A DNA stretch of 35,338 nucleotides, taken from the NCBI GenBank assembly GCA_036389715.1, contig DASVWH010000114.1, forward strand, positions 1-35,338, read 5' to 3'. The position numbers were made by a program, and so were the translations under genes. The notes under the pieces are model-generated. The model ran no database searches. It was given only the letters and a program-made list of their open reading frames with translations, and was not told the DNA's origin. Position 1 is the stretch's first letter; every line of letters begins with the position of its first letter. Shown in pieces: positions 6,326-16,179 of the stretch. The DNA is from DASVWH01 sp036389715. GTDB lineage: Bacteria; Acidobacteriota; Blastocatellia; Pyrinomonadales; Pyrinomonadaceae.

Positions 6326-8062
6326 ATGAAAACCGTTTCGAGAGCTGCCATCCACCGACAGGCCCGCCGAGGCGAACGCGGCGCGGCGCTGATTACGACG
6401 CTGCTGATGTCCACGCTGCTGCTGGCGGCGGGCGGCGCTTTGATTCTGACGAGCACGATGACGGCGACCAATACCGTTGATGCCGCCGCCGAGACGCAGG
6501 CTTACTATGCCGCGGAAGCCGGGATGCAAACAACGCTCAACGCGCTCAGGGGCAACGTCGCGCCGAACGTCAATTTCCGCCTCGCCGTGACGCCCTCGAC
6601 CTCCAACAAATCGGGCGATTCGTCCACGACGGCCACGCCTGCCGTCGCGCGCATGTCAAACTGGCTCAGCTACAGCACGACTTATACGGACCGTGTGATT
6701 CTGACGACGCCGGTTAACTCCTACCTGCCCTTCACCGGCAGTGCTTTCAAAGCGGAAGTCAGCGACCCGGACAGTTCGTCGCAGGTGACCTTTACGACGA
6801 CGGGCGCTTTCGCGGACGGCTCGACCTCGAAGACCTTCGGGAGCGGAAGGAATTCCGCAACGCTCAGTTTCACGGGCTTGACGACGACCGTCAGCGCCTG
6901 CCCCTCGGTCACCGCCAATGCCTGTACGTCGGCCAATACCAACCTCGGCAGCTTCAGTGTTTCAATAGCATCGAACAGCAACGGCGCACAGATTCCGCAA
7001 AACACGCCCTTCACGATCACCGTCACGCAGACAGCGCCCTGGGCCGGTTCCGTGACCATCACCTGCGCGCTCGAAGGCGATCTCATCCTCGGCTCGGCCA
7101 CTCCGCCGAAAATCATTTTTCCCTCAACGATAGCTTACGTCGAGGGAACGAAGCACACCGTCAGCCCGGCTTCCGTGACGATTGCGATGCCCGCGGCCGG
7201 GTCGTCTGCGACGACGACGCTGAGCAGCATGGTGGCAGCCCCTGAGCCGCGCCGGATGAAGATCAACGTCACGGGCTACGGCCCGCACGGCGCGGTCAAG
7301 CAGATGCAGATGATGATCGGGCGTTTCGCGCTGGACTACTGGCCGCGCGGGACGGTCGCGTTTCGCGGCTCTGACGCCGGGACACAGATGACTTTCAATC
7401 CCGGCGATAGCTCGCAATACAAGTACAGCGGCAACGACGCCGACAGCTCGACCTCCATCTCCGGCTTCGCCGTCACGAACACGAACGATTACAACTACGT
7501 CAGCAGCCTGATTAGCACCAACCAGGTGACGGGCAGCCCGTCGGTCCAGAAAGTGGCGACATCGAGCCTGCCGTCCTGGCTTCAGACGGCAGACGCTGCG
7601 CGCGCCATGCTCACCAAGTTGCAGGCAGTGGCCAAGGCGCAGAATCGCTACTACACGACGGCCCCGGCCAGCTATCCGAGCTATGGGACGGCGGCGGCCC
7701 CTGCCCTGACCTTCGTTGACGGCGATGTCGTGCTGCCCAATAAGAGCAACGTGGACAACCTGTCGGGAGCCGGGCTGCTGGTCGTCACCGGCACGCTGAC
7801 GATGGACGGCAACTCGCCCTTCGACGGGCTGATACTGGTTCTCGGCACGGGCAAGGTAGTGCGCAACGGCAGCGGCAACGGGAGCACGCTCGGCGCTCTG
7901 GCCGTCGCGAGCTTCAACCGGACGACCGCGGGCAGCGGATTCCTCGCCCCGACCTTTCAGGGCAACGGCGGCGGAACCTCTGACCTGCTTTTCAACTTGA
8001 GCTGGGTGCAAAAGGCGCTCAATGCGACGGGCAGGTATGTGCTCGGCGTGAGCGAGCATTAG
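6326..8062 (+). CDS. PilX-like pilus protein A, with inserted beta domain
   Basis: Fourth and largest gene of quartet A (578 residues). The start at 6326 follows GAGAGG at nine bases. The leader ends in RGERG, followed by AALITTLLMSTLLLAAGGAL: a prepilin-like helix without Glu at position 5, as is usual for the PilX/GspK type. QAYYAAEAGMQTTLNALRG is the usual PilX N-terminal block. Residues of roughly 150-305 form a Ser/Thr/Val-rich beta segment absent from the paralogue at 9991. The C-terminal part (FVDGDVVLPN, GLLVVTGTLTMDGNSPFDGL) has short Gly-turn repeats suggesting a beta-helix fold. Probably sits at the pilus tip as a complex-capping or adhesive subunit, by analogy to GspK/PilX. Confidence 0.8.
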   Translation: MKTVSRAAIHRQARRGERGAALITTLLMSTLLLAAGGALILTSTMTATNTVDAAAETQAYYAAEAGMQTTLNALRGNVAPNVNFRLAVTPSTSNKSGDSSTTATPAVARMSNWLSYSTTYTDRVILTTPVNSYLPFTGSAFKAEVSDPDSSSQVTFTTTGAFADGSTSKTFGSGRNSATLSFTGLTTTVSACPSVTANACTSANTNLGSFSVSIASNSNGAQIPQNTPFTITVTQTAPWAGSVTITCALEGDLILGSATPPKIIFPSTIAYVEGTKHTVSPASVTIAMPAAGSSATTTLSSMVAAPEPRRMKINVTGYGPHGAVKQMQMMIGRFALDYWPRGTVAFRGSDAGTQMTFNPGDSSQYKYSGNDADSSTSISGFAVTNTNDYNYVSSLISTNQVTGSPSVQKVATSSLPSWLQTADAARAMLTKLQAVAKAQNRYYTTAPASYPSYGTAAAPALTFVDGDVVLPNKSNVDNLSGAGLLVVTGTLTMDGNSPFDGLILVLGTGKVVRNGSGNGSTLGALAVASFNRTTAGSGFLAPTFQGNGGGTSDLLFNLSWVQKALNATGRYVLGVSEH

Positions 8063-8074
8063 GCTCATCGCGGG

Positions 8075-8092
8075 AGGGCCGTCCGGCCCTTT
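8075..8092 (+). terminator. Small hairpin between the two pilin quartets
   Basis: AGGGCC-GTCC-GGCCCT is a perfect 6-bp GC stem with a tetraloop, followed by TT and CAG. It starts 12 bases after the PilX-like stop. The T-tract is short, so it may only partly separate the two quartets. Confidence 0.45.
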
Positions 8093-8166
8093 CAGTCAAA
8101 GGCAAGGCGGGCCGTAAGGCGAGTGCTTGCCGCAGTTATCACCAACAATCATTTGCGGGGTCCGGG

Positions 8167-8763
8167 ATGAAGGAACTGGCAGAAGACGGCTCTCTGAAGA
8201 CGCGCAGGCGGCGCGGCGAGCGTGGCTTTTCCCTGATCGAGATGCTGATTGTCGTCGCCATGATCGGCATCGTTTCGGGCTTCGCGCTGCTGCGTATCTC
8301 GGCGGCACAGCGCTCGATGCGTCTCACCAACTCGACGCGCGAGTTGATGGGCTATCTCGAAAAGGCGCGCCTCGATTCGGTCCGCCGCCACGCGATGGCG
8401 ACAGGCGAGATGGCCAACGTGACGATTGAGAGCGCCACTTCCTACACGATCAACATTGACCAGGACGGCGACGGGGCGTTCGACCCGCCGCGCACCATCA
8501 CCATTCCGCCGCAGCAGGGAGTCTCGTTCGCGGGCATCACTTTCCCGACCGTCATCAGGTACAACTGGCGCGGGCGTCCCGTTGACGGCGCGGGGAATGT
8601 CACGAGTTTCAGTTTCAGCATGGGAGACGGCACTAACAGCAACCCCGTCACCCTGACCAACTCGGGCGACGCTTCCATGACCAGCGGGAACGCCAACCTC
8701 GGCAACATCAACATCAGCAGCGGAACCTTCACCGACAGCAAGCTCAAGATATACCCCCAGTAA
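8167..8763 (+). CDS. FimT/GspH-like minor pseudopilin B
   Basis: First gene of quartet B. The basic leader ends in RRGERG and is followed by FSLIEMLIVVAMIGIVSGFA, with cleavage after Gly20 and the canonical Glu at mature position 5 (Glu25). The block SMRLTNSTRELMGYLEKARL and the YNWRGRP motif line up with the copy at 4134, showing common descent. The protein is shorter (198 residues) because it lacks the C-terminal beta domain of copy A. DQDGDGAFD resembles a calcium-binding loop, which is found in several pseudopilins, but binding is only a suggestion. The ribosome binding site is modest (GGGG/CGGG shortly before the ATG). Confidence 0.85.
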   Translation: MKELAEDGSLKTRRRRGERGFSLIEMLIVVAMIGIVSGFALLRISAAQRSMRLTNSTRELMGYLEKARLDSVRRHAMATGEMANVTIESATSYTINIDQDGDGAFDPPRTITIPPQQGVSFAGITFPTVIRYNWRGRPVDGAGNVTSFSFSMGDGTNSNPVTLTNSGDASMTSGNANLGNINISSGTFTDSKLKIYPQ

Positions 8764-8788
8764 AGAATTAGTGTGCGGAGAGAGTCCA

Positions 8789-9265
8789 ATGAACTGGCCG
8801 AAGAGAAAGCGCGCCGCGGGCGCGGGACCCAAGAGAGCCGAGAAGCGCGGGCAGAGCGCGGGCGGCTTTACGCTGATCGAAACCACGATTGCGCTGCTCC
8901 TGATGATGATCGTCACGCTCGGCGCGGCGTCTCTCTTCGCCTACGCGACATATAACAATACGGGCGGGGCCGACCGCGCGCAGGCGCTGGCCATCGCACA
9001 GCAGGCGCTCGAAAATCTACGCAACACTCCGTTCGACAGCCCGCTGCTCAGCCAGGCGAAGACCACGCAGACGAACGTCAGGCGCGGCGGTGCGACCGAA
9101 GTGACGGGCCGCCCCTACACGGTCATTTCCGACATCGTTGACACGACGCCGACTCTTAAGACCATCACCATCAGCGTCATGCCTAACGGAGCCGGTGCGG
9201 CCTGGGCGACCAACAGCGCGGGGGCCACCGTGACCATCGTGACGCAGCGTGCGAGGCCGGAGTAG
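8789..9265 (+). CDS. PilV-like minor pilin B
   Basis: Second gene of quartet B. The ATG at 8789 is preceded by CGGAGAGAG; an upstream GTG at 8771 would add six residues and is less likely. The leader of 26 residues is basic and ends in AGG before FTLIETTIALLLMMIVTLGA, with Glu31 at mature position 5. DRAQALAIAQQALENLRNTP mirrors the copy at 5089. Length 158 residues. It is followed after two bases by the next gene, indicating translational coupling. Confidence 0.85.
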   Translation: MNWPKRKRAAGAGPKRAEKRGQSAGGFTLIETTIALLLMMIVTLGAASLFAYATYNNTGGADRAQALAIAQQALENLRNTPFDSPLLSQAKTTQTNVRRGGATEVTGRPYTVISDIVDTTPTLKTITISVMPNGAGAAWATNSAGATVTIVTQRARPE

Positions 9266-9267
9266 CC

Positions 9268-9948
9268 ATGAGAAAAACTGACCAGCACAACCGCAAAGCC
9301 CGGGCGCGGGCCGCCGCACGGACCGGCTTCAGTGATGCGTCCGGCTTCTCGCTGATCGAATTGATTATCGCGATGGGCGTGACGCTCCTGATGATGGTCG
9401 GGGCCAGCCAGTTGCTGATGAGTTCTTTGGGCACACGCACGCGCGAGAACCAGCGGTCGGATGCGCTCGCGGACGCGCAGCGCGCCGTCAACATCATGTC
9501 GCGCGAGCTGGGCAATTCGGGCTACGGGCTGGTCAACAATGGAATCGCAGCGGCCGATTGTCATCCATCTTCGGCGACCGACGCCTCTCCGACGCAGATA
9601 CGTTTTCGCGCCAATCTCAACGCCGCCAACAACACTACGACCGACGCGGATGAGGATGTCACCTACGTCTACAAGGGCGCGCCGACGTTCGCCATCGTTC
9701 GTTACGATAAGAAGACGAATACGAAAACTGTGCTCGCCAGCCGGATAGATGCCATGAAGATTTACTACATCAACGCGGCGGGCGTTGAGACTTCCCTGGC
9801 GACTGCCGGTAGCGTTGCCAATGCGGTGCGAATCAAGATCAGCGTTCTCGTCACGCTGCCTCCGACCGGCGGGCAGCCCGCCTCGCAGGTGCAGCTGACC
9901 TCCGATGTCGCGCTGCGCAACGCCTCGGATGTTCTGGGCCGCTATTAG
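9268..9948 (+). CDS. PilW-like minor pilin B
   Basis: Third gene of quartet B, starting two bases after the previous stop (TAG-CC-ATG), so it is very probably translated by coupling. The leader of 26 residues ends in ASG before FSLIELIIAMGVTLLMMVG, with Glu31 at mature position 5. RENQRSDALADAQRAVNIMS is nearly identical to the copy at 5607, as are FRANLNA and the C-terminal VQLTSDVALRN. At 226 residues it has the same length as copy A, so this pair has diverged least in architecture. Confidence 0.85.
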   Translation: MRKTDQHNRKARARAAARTGFSDASGFSLIELIIAMGVTLLMMVGASQLLMSSLGTRTRENQRSDALADAQRAVNIMSRELGNSGYGLVNNGIAAADCHPSSATDASPTQIRFRANLNAANNTTTDADEDVTYVYKGAPTFAIVRYDKKTNTKTVLASRIDAMKIYYINAAGVETSLATAGSVANAVRIKISVLVTLPPTGGQPASQVQLTSDVALRNASDVLGRY

Positions 9949-9990
9949 AAGATGGGCTCCCGGCCAGCCGTCACGGAGGAGACTCTCACG

Positions 9991-11271
9991 ATGCCAACTA
10001 AACCTGCCTTGACTCTTTCCCCGGAAAGCCGCCGGAGCGAGCGCGGCGCGGCCCTGATTACCGTCCTGCTCCTCTCGACGCTGCTGTTTACGGCTGGCGG
10101 AGTGCTGATTCTGACCACTTCCCTCTCGGCCACCAACGCGATTGACGCGACCGCCGAGATGCAGACTTACTATGCGGCCGAGGCCGGGCTGCAACGCTCG
10201 CTCAACATCCTGCGCAGCCACGACCTGCCCGCCGGGAGCATCCCCGGCGGAAAGAGCAAGCTCGACTTTCGCGACGTAGTCCTTAATCCGACGCTCGCCG
10301 GTTGGCTGCCGGCCGACGGCCCCGTCATCGGCGGCACGCAGACCACCCTGGTCGGCACTAACGCCTTCAGCGTGAACGTCATTGACCCGGACGATCAGGG
10401 CCCGGTCCTGACCAGAAAGATTACGCTCAATCCGAAGTACAAGCCCTCGCGCATAGTCTTCAAGGTGGTCGGCTACGGGCCGAAGATGGCCCGGAAATTC
10501 CTGAACATGACGGTCATTTACGCCGGGCTCAAGGGCTTCACAGCGCCCGCGACCATTACGCTGCGCGGGTCTGACGAGATTCCGGCCCCGCCGCTGACCT
10601 TCGACACCGGCGACAGCAACGCGGCTCGCTACACGGGCAACGACAAGGCCGGGAAATCCGGCATCTCCGCCTTCGCCGTGACGGCCCCGGACGTGGCCCC
10701 TGCCCTGGCCGGAATCCAGAAACCGTCGAGCCAGATTATCGGCCCGCCCGTCAGCGTCCTCGGGACTTCGACGATTCCGGGCGTTCCGCCGACGCCGCAG
10801 CCCGAATGGCTCAACACGGCCGAAGATGCGCGCTCCTTTGTTGACGACCTGCGGCTCGGCGCTCAGCCGAACCGTTATTTCCTGACCCAGCCCGATGTCA
10901 GCCAGATGGGCCTGGACGCCGACGGCAATATGCAGACGACCTTCGTTGAAGGCGATGTGGATTTAGGGTCAGGCAACCAGGGCAGCGGGCTGCTCATCGT
11001 CACGGGCAAGCTGACGATGACCGGCAACACCAGCTTTAACGGCATTATCATGGTCCTCGGCGGCGGCAGCGTCGAACGCAGCGGCGGCGGTGATGGCGTT
11101 ATTTCGGGCGGCATCGTCGTCGCCAAGTTTGACGCCACGGGCGATTTTCTCGCGCCGACCTTCACCACCAGCGGCGGCGGGACTTCGCTCATCCAGTACA
11201 ATTCGGACTCCGTCACGAAGGCCGCCAACACTGTCCCGGGCTTCCTCGTCATCGGCGTCGTCGAGAAATAG
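9991..11271 (+). CDS. PilX-like pilus protein B
   Basis: Fourth gene of quartet B (426 residues). The ATG at 9991 has GGAGGA ten bases upstream. The leader ends in RSERG before AALITVLLLSTLLFTAGGVL, with no Glu at position 5, as in copy A. QTYYAAEAGLQRSLNILRS, the GYGPKMARKF segment, and the C-terminal GLLIVTGKLTMTGNTSFNGI and FLAPTF motifs align with copy A. It lacks the roughly 130-residue inserted beta segment found in copy A. A strong terminator follows, closing the pilin cluster. Confidence 0.8.
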   Translation: MPTKPALTLSPESRRSERGAALITVLLLSTLLFTAGGVLILTTSLSATNAIDATAEMQTYYAAEAGLQRSLNILRSHDLPAGSIPGGKSKLDFRDVVLNPTLAGWLPADGPVIGGTQTTLVGTNAFSVNVIDPDDQGPVLTRKITLNPKYKPSRIVFKVVGYGPKMARKFLNMTVIYAGLKGFTAPATITLRGSDEIPAPPLTFDTGDSNAARYTGNDKAGKSGISAFAVTAPDVAPALAGIQKPSSQIIGPPVSVLGTSTIPGVPPTPQPEWLNTAEDARSFVDDLRLGAQPNRYFLTQPDVSQMGLDADGNMQTTFVEGDVDLGSGNQGSGLLIVTGKLTMTGNTSFNGIIMVLGGGSVERSGGGDGVISGGIVVAKFDATGDFLAPTFTTSGGGTSLIQYNSDSVTKAANTVPGFLVIGVVEK

Positions 11272-11298
11272 GACTAACACTCCAACCGGCGAATACTC

Positions 11299-11340
11299 GA
11301 AAGGGCGCGGCTCACTGCAAAGAGCCTGGCGCCCTTTCTC
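11299..11340 (+). terminator. Terminator of the minor pilin cluster
   Basis: GAAAGGGCG (11299-11307) pairs with CGCCCTTTC (11330-11338), and inside it GGCTC (11309-11313) pairs with GAGCC (11322-11326). The hairpin is 28 bases after the last pilin stop, and the T-rich 3' arm provides part of the U-tract. Confidence 0.75.
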
Positions 11341-11400
11341 TCATCGCTGCGCGAAGCTCCCGCTTGACACATCAGGAGAAACGATGAAGTATGAAAGAGC

Positions 11401-11545
11401 TTGATTCATTGATTCATTTAGTCCTCGATTCATTTAGTCATTTACTCATTTCATCATGCGGCCATCGATTCATCGAACTACCGCTTGAGTTATTAAATGA
11501 GTAAATGATGAAATGATGAAACGAGTAGATTCTTTCATCGTTCGA
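11401..11545. repeat. AT-rich inverted octamer-repeat element, copy 1
   Basis: A low-GC block that fills the space before the NtrC-type gene. The left half repeats GATTCATT/ATTTAGTC/TCATTTACTC units; the right half carries the complementary ATGAGTAAAT and ATGATGAAA units, so the block can fold back on itself. It contains CCGCTTGAGTTATTAAATGA (11481-11500), found identically at 27836-27855. The element ends a few bases before the ATG at 11548, which has no visible Shine-Dalgarno sequence. Confidence 0.75.
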
Positions 11546-11547
11546 CT

Positions 11548-12930
<1,383 letters not shown>

Positions 12931-12940
12931 AGCGAAGAGA

Positions 12941-13066
12941 TTTAGTCATTGATTCATTCAGTTATGTAATCATTTAGTCATGTAATCACTGATTCATTTA
13001 AGCAATGAGTAAATCGTTAAATGAATCAATGAATCAATAAATCAATGAATCAATGAATCGATGACT
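12941..13066. repeat. AT-rich inverted octamer-repeat element, copy 2
   Basis: It lies between the NtrC-type gene and murJ. The inner stem TGATTCATTTAA (12990-13001) pairs perfectly with TTAAATGAATCA (13017-13028) around a 15-base loop. The outer arms 12944-12958 and 13052-13066 pair in 15 positions with one G-U. The right half has several near-exact AATGAATC octamers in tandem. This is the clearest palindromic copy of the family. Confidence 0.8.
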
Positions 13067-13095
13067 GAATCCCATCTCTCTCTCAAGGGCATTCA

Positions 13096-14922
13096 ATGAA
13101 CTCAGAGCCGGAGAACGGGCCGGGGGCGGCCGGTGAAAGCGGGCGTGTCGGGCCGAAGGGCAAGGCCGGTCAGAAGCCGCCTCTCAAGTCGAACGAGAGG
13201 ACCGGAGATGGCCCGCGGGAGGAGCTTCGGACGGGCCGCGCGCACCAGGACGCAGACCTCGTCGCGGGCGAGACGATCATGCCCGTCGGGGCCGTGACCG
13301 GCGAGTTCGAGGGCGAGCAGGTCACGGCCCAGCGCGAGCGTGAGGGCAGCACGGGCAGGTTCGCTTTCCTCGTCGGCGCGGGCATTCTGCTGAGCCGGAT
13401 CGTCGGCCTCATTCGCCAGCGCGTCTTCGCTCACTACTTCGGCACGTCCGACGCGGCCGACGTCTTCAACGCGGCCTTCAGAATCCCGAACTTTCTTCAG
13501 AACATCTTTGGCGAGGGCGCGCTTTCGGCCTCCTTCATCCCGGTCTATGCGAAGCTGCTGGCGCGCGGCGACAAGCGGGAGGCGACCCGCGTGGCCGACG
13601 CCGTCTTCACGCTGCTGGCGCTCGTCACCTCCCTGATCGTGCTGGTCGGCGTGCTGACGACGCCCTACCTGATAAACCTGATCGCGCCGGGCTTCGAGGG
13701 CGAAAAGCGAGAGTGGGCGATTAGCCTGGTCAAAATCCTTTTCCCCGGCGCGGGCCTGCTGGTGCTGTCCGCCTGGTGTCTGGGCGTGCTCAACAGCCAC
13801 AGGCGATTCTTTCTCTCGTACACGGCCCCGGTCGTCTGGAACTTTGCGATTATCGGCGCGCTGGTCTTCTTCGGCAGTCGCCGGATAGGCGAGTACCCGC
13901 TGGCCGAGATGACGGCCTGGGGCTCGGTCGTTGGCAGCCTCCTACAGTTCGGCGTGCAGTTGCCGACGGTCCTGCGGCTGGTCAAGAGGCTGCGCCCCGT
14001 GCTCGACGTGAGTTCGCAGAACGTCCGCACGGTGGTCCGCAACTTCCTGCCGGTCTTCGTCAGTCGCGGCGTCGTGCAGATCAGCGCCTTCGTTGACGCC
14101 CTGCTGGCCAGCCTCCTGCCGACGGGCGCGGTCGCCGCCCTGACCTACGCGCAGAGCCTCTACACGCTGCCCGTCAGTCTCTTCGGGATGTCGGTTTCGG
14201 CCGCAGAGCTTCCGGCCATGTCGAGCGCCGTCGGCAGTTCCGAGGAGGTCAACGAGGTCCTGCGCAAGCGGCTCGACGGCGGCCTGCGCCAGATAGCCTT
14301 CTTCATCATCCCGTCGTCAATGGGTTTCCTGGCGTTCGGCGACGTGATGGCGGCCGTCCTTTACCAGACGGGAAAGTTCACTCATGGCGACGCCGTCTAC
14401 GTCGGGGGCATCCTGGCGGGCTCGACCATCGGGCTCCTGGCCTCGACGCTCGGGCGGCTCTATTCCTCGACCTACTACGCGCTGCACGACACGCGCACGC
14501 CGCTCTATTTCGCCGTCGTGCGCGTCACGCTGACGATTGTCCTGGGCTATCTCTGCGCGCTGCCGCTGCCGCATCTCCTGGGGATAGAGGAGCGGTGGGG
14601 CGTGGCCGGGCTGACGGCCTCGGCTGGCGTGGCCGGGTGGGTCGAATTTATCCTGCTGCGCCGCTCGCTCAACCGCAGAATCGGCCGGACGGGGCTGCCG
14701 CTCTCCCTCGTGGCGAAGCTCTGGGCCAGCGCCCTGCTGGCGGCCGGGGTCGGCTGGGGGCTCAAATTCCTCCTGGGCGAGCGTCATCCGGTCATTATGG
14801 CGGGCGTGATTCTAGGGGCTTACGGGCTGATTTACTTCGGTTTGACGGCCATTTTCGGCCTGCCGGAGGCCCGCACGCTCTTCGGGCGGGTCGCGCGCAT
14901 CGCCAAACGGGGCAGGGGTTGA
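13096..14922 (+). CDS. murJ: Lipid II flippase MurJ
   Basis: An integral inner-membrane transporter of the MOP/MVF superfamily that flips the peptidoglycan precursor lipid II to the periplasmic side. The hydrophobic region starts near residue 88 with the characteristic MurJ opening: FLVGAGILLSRIVGLIRQRV, AHYFGTSDAADVFNAAFRIP and GEGALSASFIPVYAK. Many further membrane helices run to the C-terminus. Unusually, about 85 hydrophilic, Gly/Glu/Arg-rich residues precede the first helix; a later ATG (residue 62) has no better ribosome binding site, so the long form is kept with some doubt. At 608 residues it is longer than typical MurJ because of this extension. It is separated from the regulator gene by an inverted-repeat element. 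Confidence 0.92.
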   Translation: MNSEPENGPGAAGESGRVGPKGKAGQKPPLKSNERTGDGPREELRTGRAHQDADLVAGETIMPVGAVTGEFEGEQVTAQREREGSTGRFAFLVGAGILLSRIVGLIRQRVFAHYFGTSDAADVFNAAFRIPNFLQNIFGEGALSASFIPVYAKLLARGDKREATRVADAVFTLLALVTSLIVLVGVLTTPYLINLIAPGFEGEKREWAISLVKILFPGAGLLVLSAWCLGVLNSHRRFFLSYTAPVVWNFAIIGALVFFGSRRIGEYPLAEMTAWGSVVGSLLQFGVQLPTVLRLVKRLRPVLDVSSQNVRTVVRNFLPVFVSRGVVQISAFVDALLASLLPTGAVAALTYAQSLYTLPVSLFGMSVSAAELPAMSSAVGSSEEVNEVLRKRLDGGLRQIAFFIIPSSMGFLAFGDVMAAVLYQTGKFTHGDAVYVGGILAGSTIGLLASTLGRLYSSTYYALHDTRTPLYFAVVRVTLTIVLGYLCALPLPHLLGIEERWGVAGLTASAGVAGWVEFILLRRSLNRRIGRTGLPLSLVAKLWASALLAAGVGWGLKFLLGERHPVIMAGVILGAYGLIYFGLTAIFGLPEARTLFGRVARIAKRGRG

Positions 14923-14976
14923 GCGGTTTAAACAATGAATTTACAAGCTAATTATCGGAATTTTGCATAAACCGCT
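14922..14976. repeat. Inverted repeat after murJ
   Basis: AGCGGTTTA (14922-14930) and TAAACCGCT (14968-14976) are perfectly complementary 9-mers separated by 37 AT-rich bases. The left arm begins at the murJ stop. There is no T-tract; it may be a weak 3' hairpin or a binding site. The rest of the gap to 15169 is AT-rich and holds no gene. Confidence 0.35.
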
Positions 14977-15067
14977 GGATAAAGTTCTATTTGTCGTGTA
15001 TCTTTTTCGGGAAATCAAGTCTCATTCTCAGTTTTCTAGGGGCAAGAAGGCAGAAACTACCTGCAAA

Positions 15068-15088
15068 GTTAGGAGAATACCTTCTAAC
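15068..15088 (+). other. Small hairpin upstream of the first PEP-CTERM gene
   Basis: GTTAGGAG-AATAC-CTTCTAAC is an 8-bp stem (one G-U) with a 5-base loop, about 80 bases before the start at 15170. It may be a leader hairpin or operator; nothing in it identifies a known riboswitch. Confidence 0.3.
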
Positions 15089-15169
15089 ATTGGCTATCGT
15101 GCGGAATAAACCTGATTGAAGTAGACGGCAGACTACCAACTAGACGACAAGGGGAGGAGATTATCACCT

Positions 15170-15886
15170 ATGAAAAAAGTTTTCTCTAACATCGCGCTTT
15201 GCTTGGGCGCACTGGTCATTCTGGGCTTCAGCGGAACCACGGCGCGTGCGGACCTCGTGCTGATTCCCACGGCGACGGCCCCGGCGGGCGGCGTCGGCCA
15301 CGCGCCCGAATCGGTGCTTTCCATCCAGTCGCCGAAGAACACGGCGAACGCGTTCGGCTCGGTCTCCTGGAACGGCAGTAAGGATGTCATCACGGGCGAG
15401 ATCGCCAAGCAGGGCGAGCACACGAAGACGGTCACGTTCGCGGACCTGGGCATCAACAGCGCCGGACAGTTGCGCGTCTTCATGGACATCGAAGACCCTG
15501 ACAACGACCTGGTGCTCCATGAGTTGACCCTGACGGCCTACGATTCCAAGACCGGCGCGGTCGTCTTCACGGCCAGCTATCATGACGTGCCCCACTATTT
15601 CCTTGAGAATGGCGGCGGGCAGGGTCACGGCGACATCGTCTTCGGCCTGACGCCGGAAGAAGCGGCCGAGTTACAGGCGGCTTATGCGGCCGACCCGAAC
15701 CTGCGGCTCGGACTGTCGTCTCGCACGACCGACGACACGGGCTCGTTCACCAACTTCAAGATCGGCCAGGGACCGGCAGAACAGCAGCCCGTCCCCGAAC
15801 CGGCCACGATGTTACTGCTCGGCACGGGCCTGGCCGGTGTTGCCGCCCGGATGCGCAAGCGCCGCAATGCCGCCAGGCAGGAATAA
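15170..15886 (+). CDS. PEP-CTERM sorted secreted protein 1
   Basis: An exported protein of 238 residues. Residues 1-28 are a signal peptide (MKKVFSNIALCLGALVILGF, then ARA). The C-terminus carries the exosortase sorting signal: VPEPATM, a hydrophobic stretch (LLLGTGLAGVAA), then the basic tail RMRKRR. The signal is therefore recognised, cut and anchored or secreted by an exosortase, which is not in this window. The middle part is beta-rich with acidic and His residues (DLGINSAGQLRVFMDIEDPD, YHDVPHYF) and is not a family I can name. A strong GGGGAGGAG ribosome binding site precedes the ATG. It has its own terminator, so it is monocistronic. Confidence 0.85.
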   Translation: MKKVFSNIALCLGALVILGFSGTTARADLVLIPTATAPAGGVGHAPESVLSIQSPKNTANAFGSVSWNGSKDVITGEIAKQGEHTKTVTFADLGINSAGQLRVFMDIEDPDNDLVLHELTLTAYDSKTGAVVFTASYHDVPHYFLENGGGQGHGDIVFGLTPEEAAELQAAYAADPNLRLGLSSRTTDDTGSFTNFKIGQGPAEQQPVPEPATMLLLGTGLAGVAARMRKRRNAARQE

Positions 15887-15965
15887 CGACGGTAATCTAA
15901 GGGCTCAACGCTCTGCTCCTCTGTTGGTCTGGTAAAGGTTAGAGTCTCTCTTGTCCCCTCAGGTA

Positions 15966-16016
15966 GTGAGCCGGGAACTTGATTTTCAGATCAGGTTCCC
16001 GGCTCACTTCGCTTTT
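15966..16016 (+). terminator. Strong terminator after PEP-CTERM gene 1
   Basis: An 18-bp stem, 15966-15983 with 15990-16007 (one G-U pair), with a 6-base loop TTTCAG. It is followed by TTCGCTTTT. The stem core GAGCCGG is shared with the terminators at 16881 and, partly, 17179. Confidence 0.88.
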
Positions 16017-16179
16017 CGGCCCGCGTTTTTCTGGAATACCCAGTTAATTACCTGTTTCTAGTAGATTATTGAATTCCTGTACAAACAGGCTTGGCGCTCT
16101 AATTTTCGGCTTTTGACACCTCCGGCACTCAATGCAGGCAGGGGTGTCTTGACGTTTTCACTTAAAACTCGGGGGATAG

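Noticed and set aside
8118..8130. Second sigma-54 promoter before pilin quartet B
   Set aside because: GGC-N-TTGC is present, but the invariant GG and GC are nine bases apart instead of ten and the -24 part lacks the preceding T.
15040..15110. Riboswitch in the leader of the first PEP-CTERM gene
   Set aside because: One good hairpin and a GCAAAG string are present, but no arrangement matching a known class could be built by eye.
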